Under the pieces are notes generated by a model, which worked only from the letters and a program-made list of their open reading frames with translations, was not told the DNA's origin and searched no databases. 64,000 bases of DNA, from contig CAIIXF020000007.1 in assembly GCA_903813345.2 (NCBI GenBank), positions 28,383,564 through 28,447,563 of the forward strand, in the 5' to 3' direction. A program made the translations under genes and the position numbers. Origin of the DNA: Owenia fusiformis (Eukaryota > Annelida > Polychaeta > Sabellida > Oweniidae). Shown piece by piece: positions 10,206 through 21,916 of this stretch (within the stretch, counting starts at the first letter, position 1; each line of letters starts with the position of its first letter).

Positions 10206-13200
10206 GTAATATATATATTTTTTTTTATTTTATTTATTTATTCTTATTTAATCATATCTTTACAATAGGTTACAATAAACGGGTGACACATAATGTGTAT
10301 ATTCCCGTGTTTTATAATAATACATGAACAGATGGGGGATCTGCTTGTGCAATAATGCATACTATTTGTTTCTGCTTAAATAGTGTGTGTCATATTAAGC
10401 CCGCAAATCATTATAAAACTAACATAGACTATGAATGATACTATTGATTAAGAAGGTACTTTTTGAGTTCTTTTTTCATAATGAAGATGCTTTCAGATGA
10501 TTTCATTTCATCAGTTAATTCATTCCAAATTATCGGTGCAGTGAAAGACAACATAGCTCTACCATAATTTGTTCGTACTTTGGGCTTGTCATAAGAACAC
10601 TTGTTTCGGGTGTTGTAATTATGTCTCTCCTGGATAGTTTTAAAGAGGTTTGGGAAAATTTTCTGATAATTATCAAGTTCATTAATCCATTTGTACATAA
10701 AAAGGCATTTCAATTGCTTGTTTATGTCAAATATATTTAGAATGTTTAGTTGTTTGAATAAGGGAAGAGAATGAGCTCGATAATCAGAATTTGTTGCAAT
10801 GCGTGTGAACTTTTTCTGGAGACGATGTAGTGAATTTAATATACCTTTACCCGCTTCACCCCAAATAACATTTCCGTATATCAGATAAGAATATATAAGC
10901 GAGTGATAGATGCTCAAGAATCCTTTATTATTCAACAGATGTTTAACCCTATATAGAATACCAATAGTTCTAGAGATTTTTGCACTAACAGATGTAACAT
11001 GGCGCTTCCAATTTAAGTTCTGATCAATTGTTATACCTAGAAAATTTATGTGATCAACTTGTTGAAGCTTCTTTTTATTTAGAAAAATGCTTATATCATT
11101 TGGATTATATCTTTTTTGAGTTGAAGTAGATATAATATATTTTGTTTTGTCAGCATTAAGGGATAATTTATTAGTAATGAGCCATTCCTCTATTTGTTTT
11201 AATTCAGTATTGAGAATATCTGCAAGGTCACTTAGATCTTTCCCTTGTATCAATAAATTGGTATCATCTGCGAAAAGCACAAAAAATAGTCGTCGAGAAG
11301 AAAGGTAGATATCATTGATGTATAGGATAAAAAACAATGGTCCGAGAATTGAACCCTGGGGGATTCCGCAGGTGATCAATTCAGGTTCTGATAAAGTATC
11401 TTTGTATGATGTTTTCTGAATTCTTTGAGTAAAATAACTTTTAATCCAATTGAGCGCAACTCCTCGAATGCCATAAAATTCAAGTTTACTAAATAGAATG
11501 TTGTGATCAATTGTATCAAAGGCTTTGGAAAAGTCAAGAAATAGTCCTATTGTAAATTCACCATCATCAATTGCTTTTCTAATCTTTTCAATAAAAGTCA
11601 AGACAGCCATGGAAGTAGATCTTTTTTCCCTAAATCCAAATTGGTTAATGTACAGAATGTCAATTGTATCTATGAATGTAGTAATTCTACTGTGCATAAT
11701 CTTTTCCAGAATCTTAAAAAACACGGGTAAAACTGATATTGGGCGATAATTTGTGAAAAAATGTGCGTCATCTTTTTTATATATAGGAATAACCTTTGCT
11801 ATTTTAAGTCGATCTGGGAAAATTCCGCTTGTGAGAGATAGATTAAAAATATGTAAAAGAGGACGGTGAAATAATGATCCACATTCTTTAATGATAAAAG
11901 GTTTAAGGTCATCGTGTCCCGCTGCAGAAGGTTTTAAATTTTTTATTATTTTATTCAATTCATTGACTTCAACTGGATCTAAGAAAAGAGTGGCGGCTTG
12001 TCTCCCTATTGTTTGCATAAAGTCTAAAGAGTTTTTATTTGATTTTGGTATTTTTGCTGCTAGTTTTTCTCCAACGTTTACAAAAAAATTATTAAATTGA
12101 TTAGCTATTTCCTGTTTATTTGTTATTTCAACATTATTTTGAAGGAAAGTATCTGAAATATTGTTATTTTTATTTTTCCTTTGAAGAATATCATTTATTA
12201 TTTGCCAATTTGCCTTAATATTGCCCTGATTATGTTCAAATTTGTTATTATAATACTGTTTTTCAGACAATTTTATGATGGTTTTTAACTGATTTGCAAA
12301 AGATTTGTATTGGTTTTTGTTTTGATCATTTGGATTTCTAAGATATTTTTTATAGAGCTTGCTTTTATTTCTAATTGATTTAAGTATTGCTGATGTTATC
12401 CATGGCTTCTGGTTATTGTTATATAATTTAATTGTAACTTGTTTTAATGGGAAACATTCATTAAAGATACTTGACAACTTATCCTCAAATTTATCATAAG
12501 ATTCGTTTGTATCAGTGAGTTCAGTAATATTATCCCAAGTTTCATGTGAAGTTATTTCTTTGAACTTTAGAATATTTTCTTTTGTGTAACTTCTAATTGA
12601 TTTTTTTATAAACTTAGTTTTGTTGATAGGTTTATCAGAAATAGCAAAAATTGGAAAGTGATCTGAAATATCATTATAAATTATACCACATAAGTCAATC
12701 TTTGGATCGTTGGTGAAAATATTATCTATTGAAGTAGCAGATGTAGAAGTCACTCTAGTTGCTTTATAAATCACGGGCAAGAGGTTATACGCAGTCATAG
12801 TGTTATAGAAACTTTCTGTAAGATCATGTTCAAATGATTTAAAGAGATCAATGTTAAAATCTCCAGCAATGTAATTTAATTTGTTATTTTCTCTTGAAAT
12901 ATGTGACAAATAAACATCAAGATCATTGTTGAATTCTTCAACATCGACATTAGGTGGTTTGTAAATACTAGTGACTAAAATATTCTTCCCATGCTCTACA
13001 ATAATTTCTATAGTTATGACATCACAATTTTCATTATTGAATATAAGGTCAGTTCTTTCTTTAGTTTTAAGTGAACTATGAATAAAGAGACCAGCCCCTC
13101 CACCTCTGGAGGTACGAGATTTAAAATATCCTTTGTAATTCATAAACTGAGAAAAAGTAGCCTCTTGATCTTTGTATAACCATGTTTCGGATAGTGCAAT

Positions 13201-14136
13201 AATAGAGATTCTCTTATCGATTGATGCCAAAAGATTTGTCAACTTCCAATGATTTGATGGCAAACTGCGAATATTACAATGGATGATTGACATATCTATA
13301 TTATTCTTAGAATTGAGATTGTCGTTAAAATTAGAAAGTGTTACATATTCACTTTTTGCCATGAAGTCTTTTGTAGTTTGATCAAAGTCTGGGGCATCAG
13401 GATCGTCAACTTTCATATCAAGTGGATTGAATATTTTATTTTCAAAATTATTCATTGAAGCACCATTTGGAACAGAATCAATAAATTCACTATTGTCTAT
13501 GATTGAAAAGAATGGGAATTCAGTCCAGGGGCATGACACATGTAGATTTAAATCATCCAGTATCCAAAAACAGAAGCATTATACACACAAGCAGACCCCC
13601 TTTAATATTGTGATTTTTCTTGCACGTTGATAATTGCAAGAAAGAAAGAGACATGGGTGCAGTAGTAATTTGGTACTCTGCATGTAATTTAATAAAAGTT
13701 GCAAAATAATGAGAAATTCAGGAACCAGCACAAAGCTTGAGTGTTACATGCTGGTCACAAGATGATATATATGCATTTCCAAAGTGGAAAATATGTACAT
13801 TTTAGATATTGTTCATTAATAATCAAACAATATATTATTACACAATTCTACACAAGTCTTGTTTGGATGATCAGCAATTAAATAAATAAATAAAATAAAG
13901 TATAATCCAATATTGGATTTATAAATGGTCTATTGGAAAAACAAAACATGGGAGTGGAATTTATCATTCTCAATTATATACAGAGTAAGGCAACACTATA
14001 ATTAGCAAACCTGCCAATTGAAAACCAAATAAAAAATAGAAAGACTACCATTTCAATGCTTTTGACTCAAAAATCCTTTACAAAGCTATGCAATATAGTT
14101 GTTAACAGTCTGGGGCAATCCTGCAAATTTAAGATT
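10206..14136 (-). mobile_element. Non-LTR retrotransposon (LINE, CR1/L2-like), long open frame
   Basis: The A-rich 3' tail lies at about 10208-10250 (read on the minus strand), followed by a short 3' UTR and the ORF at 10441-13539. The 5' part (13540-14136) contains no clear ORF1. GTAAT at 10206-10210 and 14137-14141 may be the target-site duplication. If so, the LINE sits inside a copy of the GGTGTGATAG repeat. The boundaries are inferred. Confidence 0.7.
10441..13539 (-). CDS. LINE ORF2: APE endonuclease-reverse transcriptase
   Basis: A 1032-residue uninterrupted frame that performs target nicking and reverse transcription for a non-LTR element. The endonuclease domain spans about residues 82-300, with N89, E118 (ALSETW), D227/N229 (AGDFNI) and S292-D293-H294. 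The reverse transcriptase spans about residues 560-830, with NYRPIS (597-602), LDFSKAFDTIDH (668-679), GIPQGSILGP (725-734) and FADD (756-759). The first codon of the listed frame is GTG. The frame is open about 13 codons further upstream without an ATG, so the true start is uncertain: an internal ATG at residue 29, an ORF1 overlap, or a lost 5' end. Domain order and motifs fit the CR1/L2/Jockey group, but a precise clade needs a tree. The lack of stops suggests a recent insertion. Confidence 0.9.
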   Translation of the reverse strand: MSCPWTEFPFFSIIDNSEFIDSVPNGASMNNFENKIFNPLDMKVDDPDAPDFDQTTKDFMAKSEYVTLSNFNDNLNSKNNIDMSIIHCNIRSLPSNHWKLTNLLASIDKRISIIALSETWLYKDQEATFSQFMNYKGYFKSRTSRGGGAGLFIHSSLKTKERTDLIFNNENCDVITIEIIVEHGKNILVTSIYKPPNVDVEEFNNDLDVYLSHISRENNKLNYIAGDFNIDLFKSFEHDLTESFYNTMTAYNLLPVIYKATRVTSTSATSIDNIFTNDPKIDLCGIIYNDISDHFPIFAISDKPINKTKFIKKSIRSYTKENILKFKEITSHETWDNITELTDTNESYDKFEDKLSSIFNECFPLKQVTIKLYNNNQKPWITSAILKSIRNKSKLYKKYLRNPNDQNKNQYKSFANQLKTIIKLSEKQYYNNKFEHNQGNIKANWQIINDILQRKNKNNNISDTFLQNNVEITNKQEIANQFNNFFVNVGEKLAAKIPKSNKNSLDFMQTIGRQAATLFLDPVEVNELNKIIKNLKPSAAGHDDLKPFIIKECGSLFHRPLLHIFNLSLTSGIFPDRLKIAKVIPIYKKDDAHFFTNYRPISVLPVFFKILEKIMHSRITTFIDTIDILYINQFGFREKRSTSMAVLTFIEKIRKAIDDGEFTIGLFLDFSKAFDTIDHNILFSKLEFYGIRGVALNWIKSYFTQRIQKTSYKDTLSEPELITCGIPQGSILGPLFFILYINDIYLSSRRLFFVLFADDTNLLIQGKDLSDLADILNTELKQIEEWLITNKLSLNADKTKYIISTSTQKRYNPNDISIFLNKKKLQQVDHINFLGITIDQNLNWKRHVTSVSAKISRTIGILYRVKHLLNNKGFLSIYHSLIYSYLIYGNVIWGEAGKGILNSLHRLQKKFTRIATNSDYRAHSLPLFKQLNILNIFDINKQLKCLFMYKWINELDNYQKIFPNLFKTIQERHNYNTRNKCSYDKPKVRTNYGRAMLSFTAPIIWNELTDEMKSSESIFIMKKELKKYLLNQ

Positions 14137-14432
14137 GTAATACGTCCCTAGCAGGATTGAAGTACGACACTTCCGTTCGTAGTGTGTCCCCAGTGCGTTC
14201 AGGTCGTCTTAAGTACGTTGTCACTCGTTCTGATTGCAGAACGTGACGATCACCAGAAAATTTTGAGCGTGCTCTAAGTTCTGGAGGACCTACTCGTTCG
14301 AGTAATTTCATGAAGGTTGTAACAGATTCCAAACGGTTCTTAGTGGGTTCTTAGTACGTCAAATCCGTTCGTGCACAGTTTAAGCCCGTTTTCGAGAACG
14401 CAGTGAGATCTAGTTTGGTGTGATAGTAAGGT
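14137..14432. repeat. Fragment of the GGTGTGATAG repeat family
   Basis: Rich in CGTTC and ACGT motifs, ending CTAGTTTGGTGTGATAG. It matches the right part of the element at 9704-10120 in pattern (GATTRCAGAACG, GCACAGTTTAA, GAACGCAGTGA). Its left end is missing or displaced by the adjacent LINE. Confidence 0.5.
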
Positions 14433-15176
14433 AACAAAATCTTCCCAATCATAAATTGTCATTATATGGCCATGGCTATAACATGTATGAGTACATGCAA
14501 AACTATCTCTTGAAAGCCCAAGATATTACTAATCAGCACCAGCTGCAGATTATTTGTCCATCAATTAGAACATAGTGCTCTGCGCATTTGGGGGAAATTA
14601 TAGGGAAATGTCTGGGGACTCCGTATTGAGGCACCAGTGAGATATTTGGATCTAACAATTATTACAGGACTGTACAAATGATATGAAAATAGGTTCACGA
14701 CCTGAGAGGCTAAGTAATTCAGTCCAAAGAATTGGCAAGAATGCTATTGAAAAAGAACCCATTCTATCGAAAAATACATTTATGTTAGTAAGTTAATTCA
14801 ATCCATTATAGAGGTACTTCTGATTGAGAATACCCATTGGGGCGCGATTGAAAGCATAGCAGGATAGAATTGCAAAGGCTATAATCAACGCACTACTGTA
14901 AAACAGCAACGCCACTGCTGTAGCAAATCCCTCAAAACATATATTTCATCAAATCACACACCTCATTTGGAGCACTTGACTTTGAAATAACATCTACTTT
15001 AGCAATGACGGTGCCTCGTCTTGACGTTACTCTTAAGTATATGTCAATTTATCATTAACGTGTTCGTATTTAATAATCATTATATGCAATATAATGTGCT
15101 TTATTGTTTCAATTGCCTAAGGGAGTCTTCTGTTGACACAAATGGGGGTTTAGTGCAAAGTAGGCACTCCCCAATG
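14433..15176. other. Intergenic sequence, nothing recognised
   Basis: No coding region, RNA gene or clear repeat terminus was seen. Only short chance frames are present. Confidence 0.5.
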
Positions 15177-18100
15177 TTTTTTTTATTTTATTTATATATT
15201 TCTACAAAGAATACATTAAACAAGTGCACATGTGCTTGTGGCTGGGCATCAGCATTATCAGCCACGTTATGTGATGAGAGTCAATTAACAGTATTCAATC
15301 AGACATTAAAAAAGGGTTGTATTTGTGGAGGGTTACAGTGGTGGGGGTGACCTAGACATTTTTACATCGTTCAAAAAAGATGGCACTACAAAATAAGTTT
15401 ACAGCGTTAGGTAGTCTTTTATCACCATTGAGGATAAGGGAGAGTTTGTCTCGTTGTGATCTATATTTAGTAGAATATTCTATGTTCATATTTTTTAATT
15501 CATTTTCAAATTCTGTTCAAAATGTTGATCTTAGATTACAGTGAAAAATTACGTGATTAGTTGTTTCACCATCCATTCCACACTGGCAGATGGGGCAGTT
15601 TACATTAGTGAAATTATGAGCGTAGAGGTGAGCCTTAAAAATGAGATCACATCGCACTCTATTGAAAATTGTTTCTTCTTTTCTTGAAACGGGGAGTTCT
15701 GATGAATTTGTAACATCGTCATTGAATAAATCTATTTTAAGCCTGGATTTGAATATACTAAGGGTAGGTGAATTTCTTATTTCAGGTGAAAGCTTGTTCC
15801 ATTCAGTAAGTGTTTGTGATATGCAAGATCTATTAGAAAATGAGGATTTATTTGGAATTGTGTAGCTCAGTTGATTTCTTAGACCATAAACATGATTTCT
15901 TTTGAGAGGCTCAAACATGTTAACAGACTTGCCAACCTCCCGTTTTCTACGGGAATCTCCCGTAAATTTTTTGTTTTTCCGTAAAAAATACCGAACTCCC
16001 GTACCGTTTTCTCCCGTAAAAACTCCCGTAAACTCCCGTACCGCATTTCTACTAAAATCTCCCGTAATTTTTTTTAAAAATATGGCCGTAAAATCTCCCG
16101 TATTTTTGTTCTTGTGCCATGCTCACCTACACGGGAATTTTAAAAATGCAAATACAAGTGTATCATTCGTATCACCCACACGGGAAATTTGAAATGTAAT
16201 TTACGAGTGCATTATCCGTATCACCCACATGCCATTCTCACAAACAGTGATATTTAAATGTAAGGTCTTGATGAATTATCACGTGTGAAAATTCTGATCT
16301 TACTCCATTTTAATGCTATGCACAGATGAAGATGCATCCATATAACATGAGCACAGGTTGTCATTTCATCAAAATACATGTAGTACATGAAGGTAACAGT
16401 GTGTATGTATGCTGAAATCTCCCGAACATCTCCCGTATTCTGGTATAACTCCCGTAAAATCTCCCGTATTCTTGGTATAACTCCCGTAAAATCTCCCGTT
16501 TTCTGGTATAACTCCCGTAAAATCTCCGTTTTTTGCTATCGAAATCTACCGTATTTAAAAGGAATTTGACAAATTTGTGACCTTGATTATTGCAGGCACG
16601 CTTCTTTCTTTTACTCCAAGAAGGATTGGCTCCCATGGTTCACTATCGATACTTTCATAAATAACTTAAAAGTACTTCATTCCCATGATTCAAATTGCTT
16701 TTCTGCGATCAGTTCGGTATAAGTTTGCACACCAAATGTCCACAAACGGGGGCCAGTTCATATTCTGCCATACTTCTGTCGGGAGAATACATTTTGTTTT
16801 TATATGGCGCTATACAAAATATTCCCGCAATATAAGGCGCATTATGGGTAGGGACTGCTGTGAAATAATGAACGTAAGTGAAATCTATCTTAGATTATAA
16901 GTTCTATCAATTTATTAACTGCGCATGCGTCATCGATTTCAACCAATTAAATCGCTGGATTTAATGCTCATGCGCGAAAACCCGAACCTAAAAATGGAAC
17001 CTCACGCAGATTGCCCTTAGCATATAGTGAACGCCACATATACATTTAACTTAGCTTTGATCAATTCGTTTCCAAAGTAATAACATTTTCCCGTTTTTTC
17101 AGAAATCTACCGTAAAAACTCACGTTTTTTTTCAAAATGTACCGTAAAACACCCGTTTTTTCAGAAACCTACCGTAAGAACTCCCGTTTTTTTCGAAATC
17201 TACCGTAAAAACTCCCGTTCTTTCAAAATCTACCGTAGAAACTCCCGTTTTTTTCAAAATCTAAAGTAAAAACTCCAGTTTTTTCAGAAATCTAGCGTAA
17301 AGCTCCAGTTTTTTTTCAAAATCTACCGTAAAAACTCCCGTTTTACATAAATCTACCGTAAAAACTCCAGTTTTTTCCGAAATCTGCCGTAAAAACTCCC
17401 GTTTTTTCAGAAATCTACCGTAAAAACTCCCGTTTTTTCAGAAATCTACCGTAAAAATCCCGTTTTTTCAGAAATCTACCTTAAAAACACCCGTTTTTCG
17501 GATATCTACCATAAAAACTCCAGTTTTTTTAAAAAGCTACCGCAAAAACTCCCGTTTTTTCAGAACCTACCGCAAAAACTCCCGTTTTTTCTGAAATCTT
17601 CCGTAAAAAAGTCACGTTTTTTTAAATTTACCTCGAAAATACCTTTTTTAAAAAATCTCCCGTAAAAACTCCCGTTTTTTCAAAATCTCCCGTAGAAACT
17701 CCCGTTTTTTTCAAAATTTACCGCAAAAACTCCCGTTTTTTTTAAATCTCCCGTAAAAACTACCGTTTTTTTCAAAAATCTTCCGTAAAAACTCCCGCTT
17801 TTTTCAAAAAACTCCCGCAGAAACTACCGGATTTTGAAAAAAACTCCCGTAAAAGTACAGCAATTTTTTTTAAATCTCCCGAAAAATTTTCATTTTAGGT
17901 TGGCAAGTCTGTGTTAAGAACATAAGAGGGTAGCATATTATTATGTGCCCTATACATGAAAGTACTTCTGTGATATTGACGCCTCTTTGTTAATGTTGGC
18001 CAATTTAAATTATTCAACACTTCAATTGTCGAAGTCCCATGTAGAGTGCCTGAACAAATGCAAGCGACTTTATAGTAAAGTCGATCTAATAACTGTAATT

Positions 18101-18520
18101 TTGTTGTGTTTGCACACCCATATAAACTATCACCATTATCAAAAAGTGGCAGGATAATTAATTTAAAAAAGGTTTAAAGATTGTTTCTAGATGTTTTCCA
18201 TTTATTTTCTGACAGAGCGCTTTTAGTGGATTTAATAGTTTGTCTATTCTTGCGCCAAGTTCAGTTATGTGAAGGTCAAAAGTGAGATTTTTGTCTAGGA
18301 TTAAGCCTAAGTGCTTATGGCTGTTTACTCTTGGTATAATGTCATTTCCAAGAGAAAGATCTATGGTCAAAATTTCACGTTTCTTTGGATTGGAAAAGGT
18401 CAAATCTTTGCTTTTAGTAGCTTTAAAATGTAATTTCCATGTCCCCAATGTTTAAATTGATCAATCCCCTTTTGGCATGTGTCACATGACACACCACAAT
18501 ACATACTATTCATTTTTAAT
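15177..18520 (-). pseudogene. Decayed LINE (second family) interrupted by a TIR insertion
   Basis: C-terminal part of a non-LTR reverse transcriptase protein. The segment at 17917-18448 has HKHLGLILDKNLTF and GTSTIEVLNNLNWPTLTKRR. The segment at 15361-15918 has the C-terminal zinc motif CPICQCGMDGETTNHVIFHC. An A-rich tail is at about 15177-15200. Damage includes an in-frame TGA at about 15514-15516, a frameshift near 18160 and another near 18450, beyond which the 5' part fades out. The element at 15923-17912 was inserted into its frame. Removing it together with one copy of the 4-bp duplication leaves the LINE frame unbroken at that site. Confidence 0.85.
15923..17912. mobile_element. 1990-bp non-autonomous TIR element with CCCGT minisatellites
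   Basis: It has perfect 16-bp terminal inverted repeats (ACAGACTTGCCAACCT and AGGTTGGCAAGTCTGT) and 4-bp duplications GTTA at 15919-15922 and 17913-17916. The inside is mostly tandem repeat: about 31-bp units of TCCCGTAAAATCTCCCGTAT at 16411-16540, and roughly 33-bp units of CTACCGTAAAAACTCCCGTT at about 17085-17890. A unique core lies at about 16560-17080. No transposase frame was seen. Confidence 0.85.
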
Positions 18521-19011
18521 TCCACACCGGGAATGATAGGGCGGTAGGATTATTTTATCTTATTTCCCTCCCTCCTCCCCGTGTTACACACTTCATCTTT
18601 TTATAATACTTTTAATTGTACTAATAAGCAGAGAATGTGAGTATGCACTTAATTAAGCTAATTAGGTTTTTATATTAGGTGATCGTACTAATTAGCTAGA
18701 TTATGGTCGTATATTATTAAGCTAATCTAGCTAATTAAGCTAATTATGCTTATCTAGCTAATTAATGGCCGATGTCCAAATTAATATAAACTTAGAAATT
18801 GATAAGATAAATTTCGTTATTACATTTAAATTTGCAACCATGGTAACACGTATAGTCTAGTGTTCTTATTAATCTAATTACTAAAATACATATACGATCT
18901 AAAAGTCGTCAAAAATAATGATTAGTTTATTCGGATTAAATGACCTTTGAAGACACCTTAAAGCATCAATTCAACAGACGGGGATAGGCTCAAATCATTG
19001 GCAAGTATGTA
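18521..19011. other. Intergenic, AT-rich with TAGCTAATTA repeats
   Basis: 18655-18770 carries many overlapping palindromic TAGCTAATTAAGCTAATT words. Nothing coding was seen. Confidence 0.5.
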
Positions 19012-19585
19012 CAGGGTGGTCAAATAAAACTGCAGCCCTGTCGCTATTTTCCTCATATCTTTGTCATTTTAGAAAAGTTCTACCTGATATTTGGTACATG
19101 TGTACATCATTCAATCTTCTATCAGGTACACTATTTTACGACCATCAGATTGATAGTTACAATGTTACAGCACTTTAAACAACATGCTCCAGAGGCCAAT
19201 ATAGCGCCTTGGGCAAACCTGCATCCGTCGTCGTCCAAAATGTTCTTACTTGACTTCTACCTGTGGGATATACCAAAGATAAAGTGTACAAAAATAACCT
19301 CATGACAATTACGAGACCTCAAAAAGGAGGTCATAATTGTCATCCAGGTCATACCTACTGAGGGTTGCAGTCGGGTCATAGAAAACGTGTGCAGGTTTGC
19401 CTAAGCGTGATGATTTTCAGACCTGGGGCATGTTGTTTTAAGTGCTGTAACAGTGTGACTATCAGTCTGATGGCCTTGAGATATACTGAGCTGAGAGGAA
19501 TTTGAATGATGTACAAGCGTGTCAAATATCAGGAAGTAATTATCTAAAATGGTAAAGATATGGGTTGCCGTTTTTAACCACCCTG
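19012..19585 (+). mobile_element. Deleted Tc1/mariner-like element, copy 1
   Basis: Flanked by TA, with ends CAGGGTGGTCAA and TTAACCACCCTG and inverted terminal regions of about 180 bp. The interior keeps a broken C-terminal transposase piece: DFYLW at about 19250, then after a frameshift QLRDLKKEVIIVIQVIP. This resembles the LWGYLKDKVY...L...I part of Tc1/mariner DDE transposases. Related to 38656-39229. Confidence 0.75.
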
Positions 19586-21419
19586 TAGTTTGTGAGTTTT
19601 CAAAATATGATTACAACTAAGAAATTGATTATGTCATTGGTGGGATATTCACAAATCAATTCATTCCCTCGATTAGGAAATGAGGGAAATTTTTAAAATG
19701 AACTGTACTTTCCTGGTTTCTTTGAGAAACCGTCCTCCCCAGTGGTGTTTACGTTATTTAAAAGTTAAAGTTGCAGTAAAAGTTTAGCTTAAAACGTTTA
19801 TCGGAAGCTCTCTAATGTTCTCCTTGTTGAAACGTCGGTACATCAACACGCCAATGCTAAGAACGTAGCTCAACCGTTAATTTTTTTTGGTTTACAGAGT
19901 TTGGATTAGAATATATTAAGATACGGCCATTTACTCAGGGACCCAAGTTCTGAGAAACAGCTAGAAAGTGAAAATGGATATTGGAAAGTATTACGCGAGA
20001 TTTTTTCAGTTCTTGTTGGAAAATAAGTTACTTTTATGATGTGGGGTGATATCTAGAGTTTGAGACTTGCGAAAATAAGATATCTTCATCTTTATACCCC
20101 CCGCCCTATAATTTTAGGGGGGTCAGAAGAAAATAGACTTTAATTCATAACTTTGGAAGTATATGAGATACAAACTTAATTTTTTCACCAAAATTTATGA
20201 AATAACATCAGTAATGGAGAAAAAAATATTTTGAATGAAAAAAGCTAATTTGCATAATTTAACCCTTAAACTGCCATAAAAACTAGTAAATGACGAAATG
20301 ATGTTATATCACATTTACTGTTATTGCCTTCATATGAAGTTATAACTTATGAAATAATTCCTAAAAATGCATCTATATATGTATAATAAATGTGCAAAAT
20401 ATTAGAAGTGTATCTTAGATAAAGACTGTGAAAAAAATTCTCCCCCTACCCAGATTTTTGAGGGGAGGGGGTCAAATAAAAATGGACTTTAATTCATAAT
20501 TTTAAAAGTATATGAGGTACAAACTTAATTTTTTCACCAAAGTTTATGTAATAACATCAGTAATTCAGAAAAAATATTTTTGATACGCAAATGAGTTAAT
20601 TTGCATAATTTAACCCTTATACAGTCATAAAAACTGTTAAATGACGATGCGATAAAATACGACATTTACTCTAATTGACCTCTCATGAAGTTTTAACAAA
20701 TAAAATAATTCCTAAAAATGCATCTATATATGTATAACAGATATTTGAGGGGGGTCAAATGGAAATGGACTTTAATTCATAACTTTGGAAGTATATGAGG
20801 TACAAACTTAATTCTTTCACCAAAATTTATGTTATAACGTCAGTAATTCAGAAAAATATCTTGATATGAAAATAAGCTAATTTGCATAATTTAACCCTTA
20901 TACAGTCATAAAAAACGTTAAATGACAAAGTGATGAAATACGACTTCTATGAAGTTATAACTTGTGAAATAATTCCTAGAAATACATTTACAACAGGTAT
21001 GCACAATATAAAAAGGGTATTGTATATAATGAGTGTGAAAAAATCACGCACCCTACCCTAATATTTTAGGGTTGGGGGAAGAAAATAATAAACTTTGATT
21101 CATAACTTTGAAATCGTATAAGAAAGAGCTTATACATGTATTTCTTCGCCAGAATATTGAGAAATCGCATCAAGAATGAAACAAATATTACATGGAAACA
21201 ATATTATACTAGTAGTAGAAGTAAATTTATTAATTAAATTCTTACGCACTAAAGATGTTACATTAAGATACATACATGAATTAAAACAATTCCTGGTTGA
21301 TGCCGACCTATTAGAGACCATCGCATGTAACTATTTCACGACTTTTGACTAACATATTTATCATACATTTTCCAAGTGTCCTTTGAACAGTTTTTTTTCA
21401 TTCATTATTATACAATATT

Positions 21420-21610
21420 TTCCTAGACAATGTAAAAGTCACTATGGATATCAGTCATTTAGGCAAACAGACTTAATCGTTCATTTTCAAACATATGACA
21501 TTCTACTTTAAAGTGAGTTTCTGTCTCCATTGACTGTCCACATGGGCATATAACAAAAATCCCAAAGTCATTTTGCACATGCAAACGATACAAGGACAAA
21601 GCATTATGTT
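21420..21610 (-). pseudogene. LINE C-terminal zinc-motif fragment
   Basis: The minus strand reads SLYRLHVQNDF then ICPCGQSMETETHFKVEC, the typical end of a CR1/L2-like reverse transcriptase protein, followed by a stop. It lies inside the centre of the fold-back element. Confidence 0.65.
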
Positions 21611-21625
21611 AAACCACTTGCTCAT

Positions 21626-21916
21626 GTGCCACTGCAGGTACAGAATGTTTTGCTGCATGTTCATGCGGCTCAAAGGAAAGTGAGTGTGGACGGGAATAAG
21701 TGGATTAACCCAAATATATATGATGACATTTTCACTGCATCAGGTACCTACAACCTAGAATATGACACCAGTCCTCACAGTGACTCTGATTATGGTTCAA
21801 TAAACTTTAGAATTGTTATGGTTACCTTTTTAAGGGTTATTCTGAAACATTGCAAGTTCAATTCAACTCAATTTATTCATACATTTAATCATTATGTGTA
21901 CACATATTATTATTAA
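21626..21916 (+). CDS. Unrecognised 96-codon frame inside the fold-back
   Basis: The frame reads through AAQRKVSVDGNKWINPNIY and SPHSDSDYGSINFR and then becomes hydrophobic and low-information. Its composition before residue 62 looks like real protein, but I recognise no family. There is no supported promoter, and the ATG is not certain. It could be a captured exon or chance. Confidence 0.2.
   Translation: MPLQVQNVLLHVHAAQRKVSVDGNKWINPNIYDDIFTASGTYNLEYDTSPHSDSDYGSINFRIVMVTFLRVILKHCKFNSTQFIHTFNHYVYTYYY

Noticed and set aside
16361-16636. Repetitive frame reading YGSYTRKRE on the minus strand
   Set aside because: It is the translation of the CCCGT minisatellite, with no sign of protein selection.
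15923-17912. CRISPR-like regular repeats
   Set aside because: There are no unique spacers of constant length, the units are diverged minisatellite, and the genome is eukaryotic.
18460-18530. Minus-strand stretch CGVSCDTCQKGID looking like a ZZ zinc finger
   Set aside because: It is only part of the motif, there is no exon context, and it runs into the LINE frame by a one-base shift. It is more simply LINE sequence or chance.
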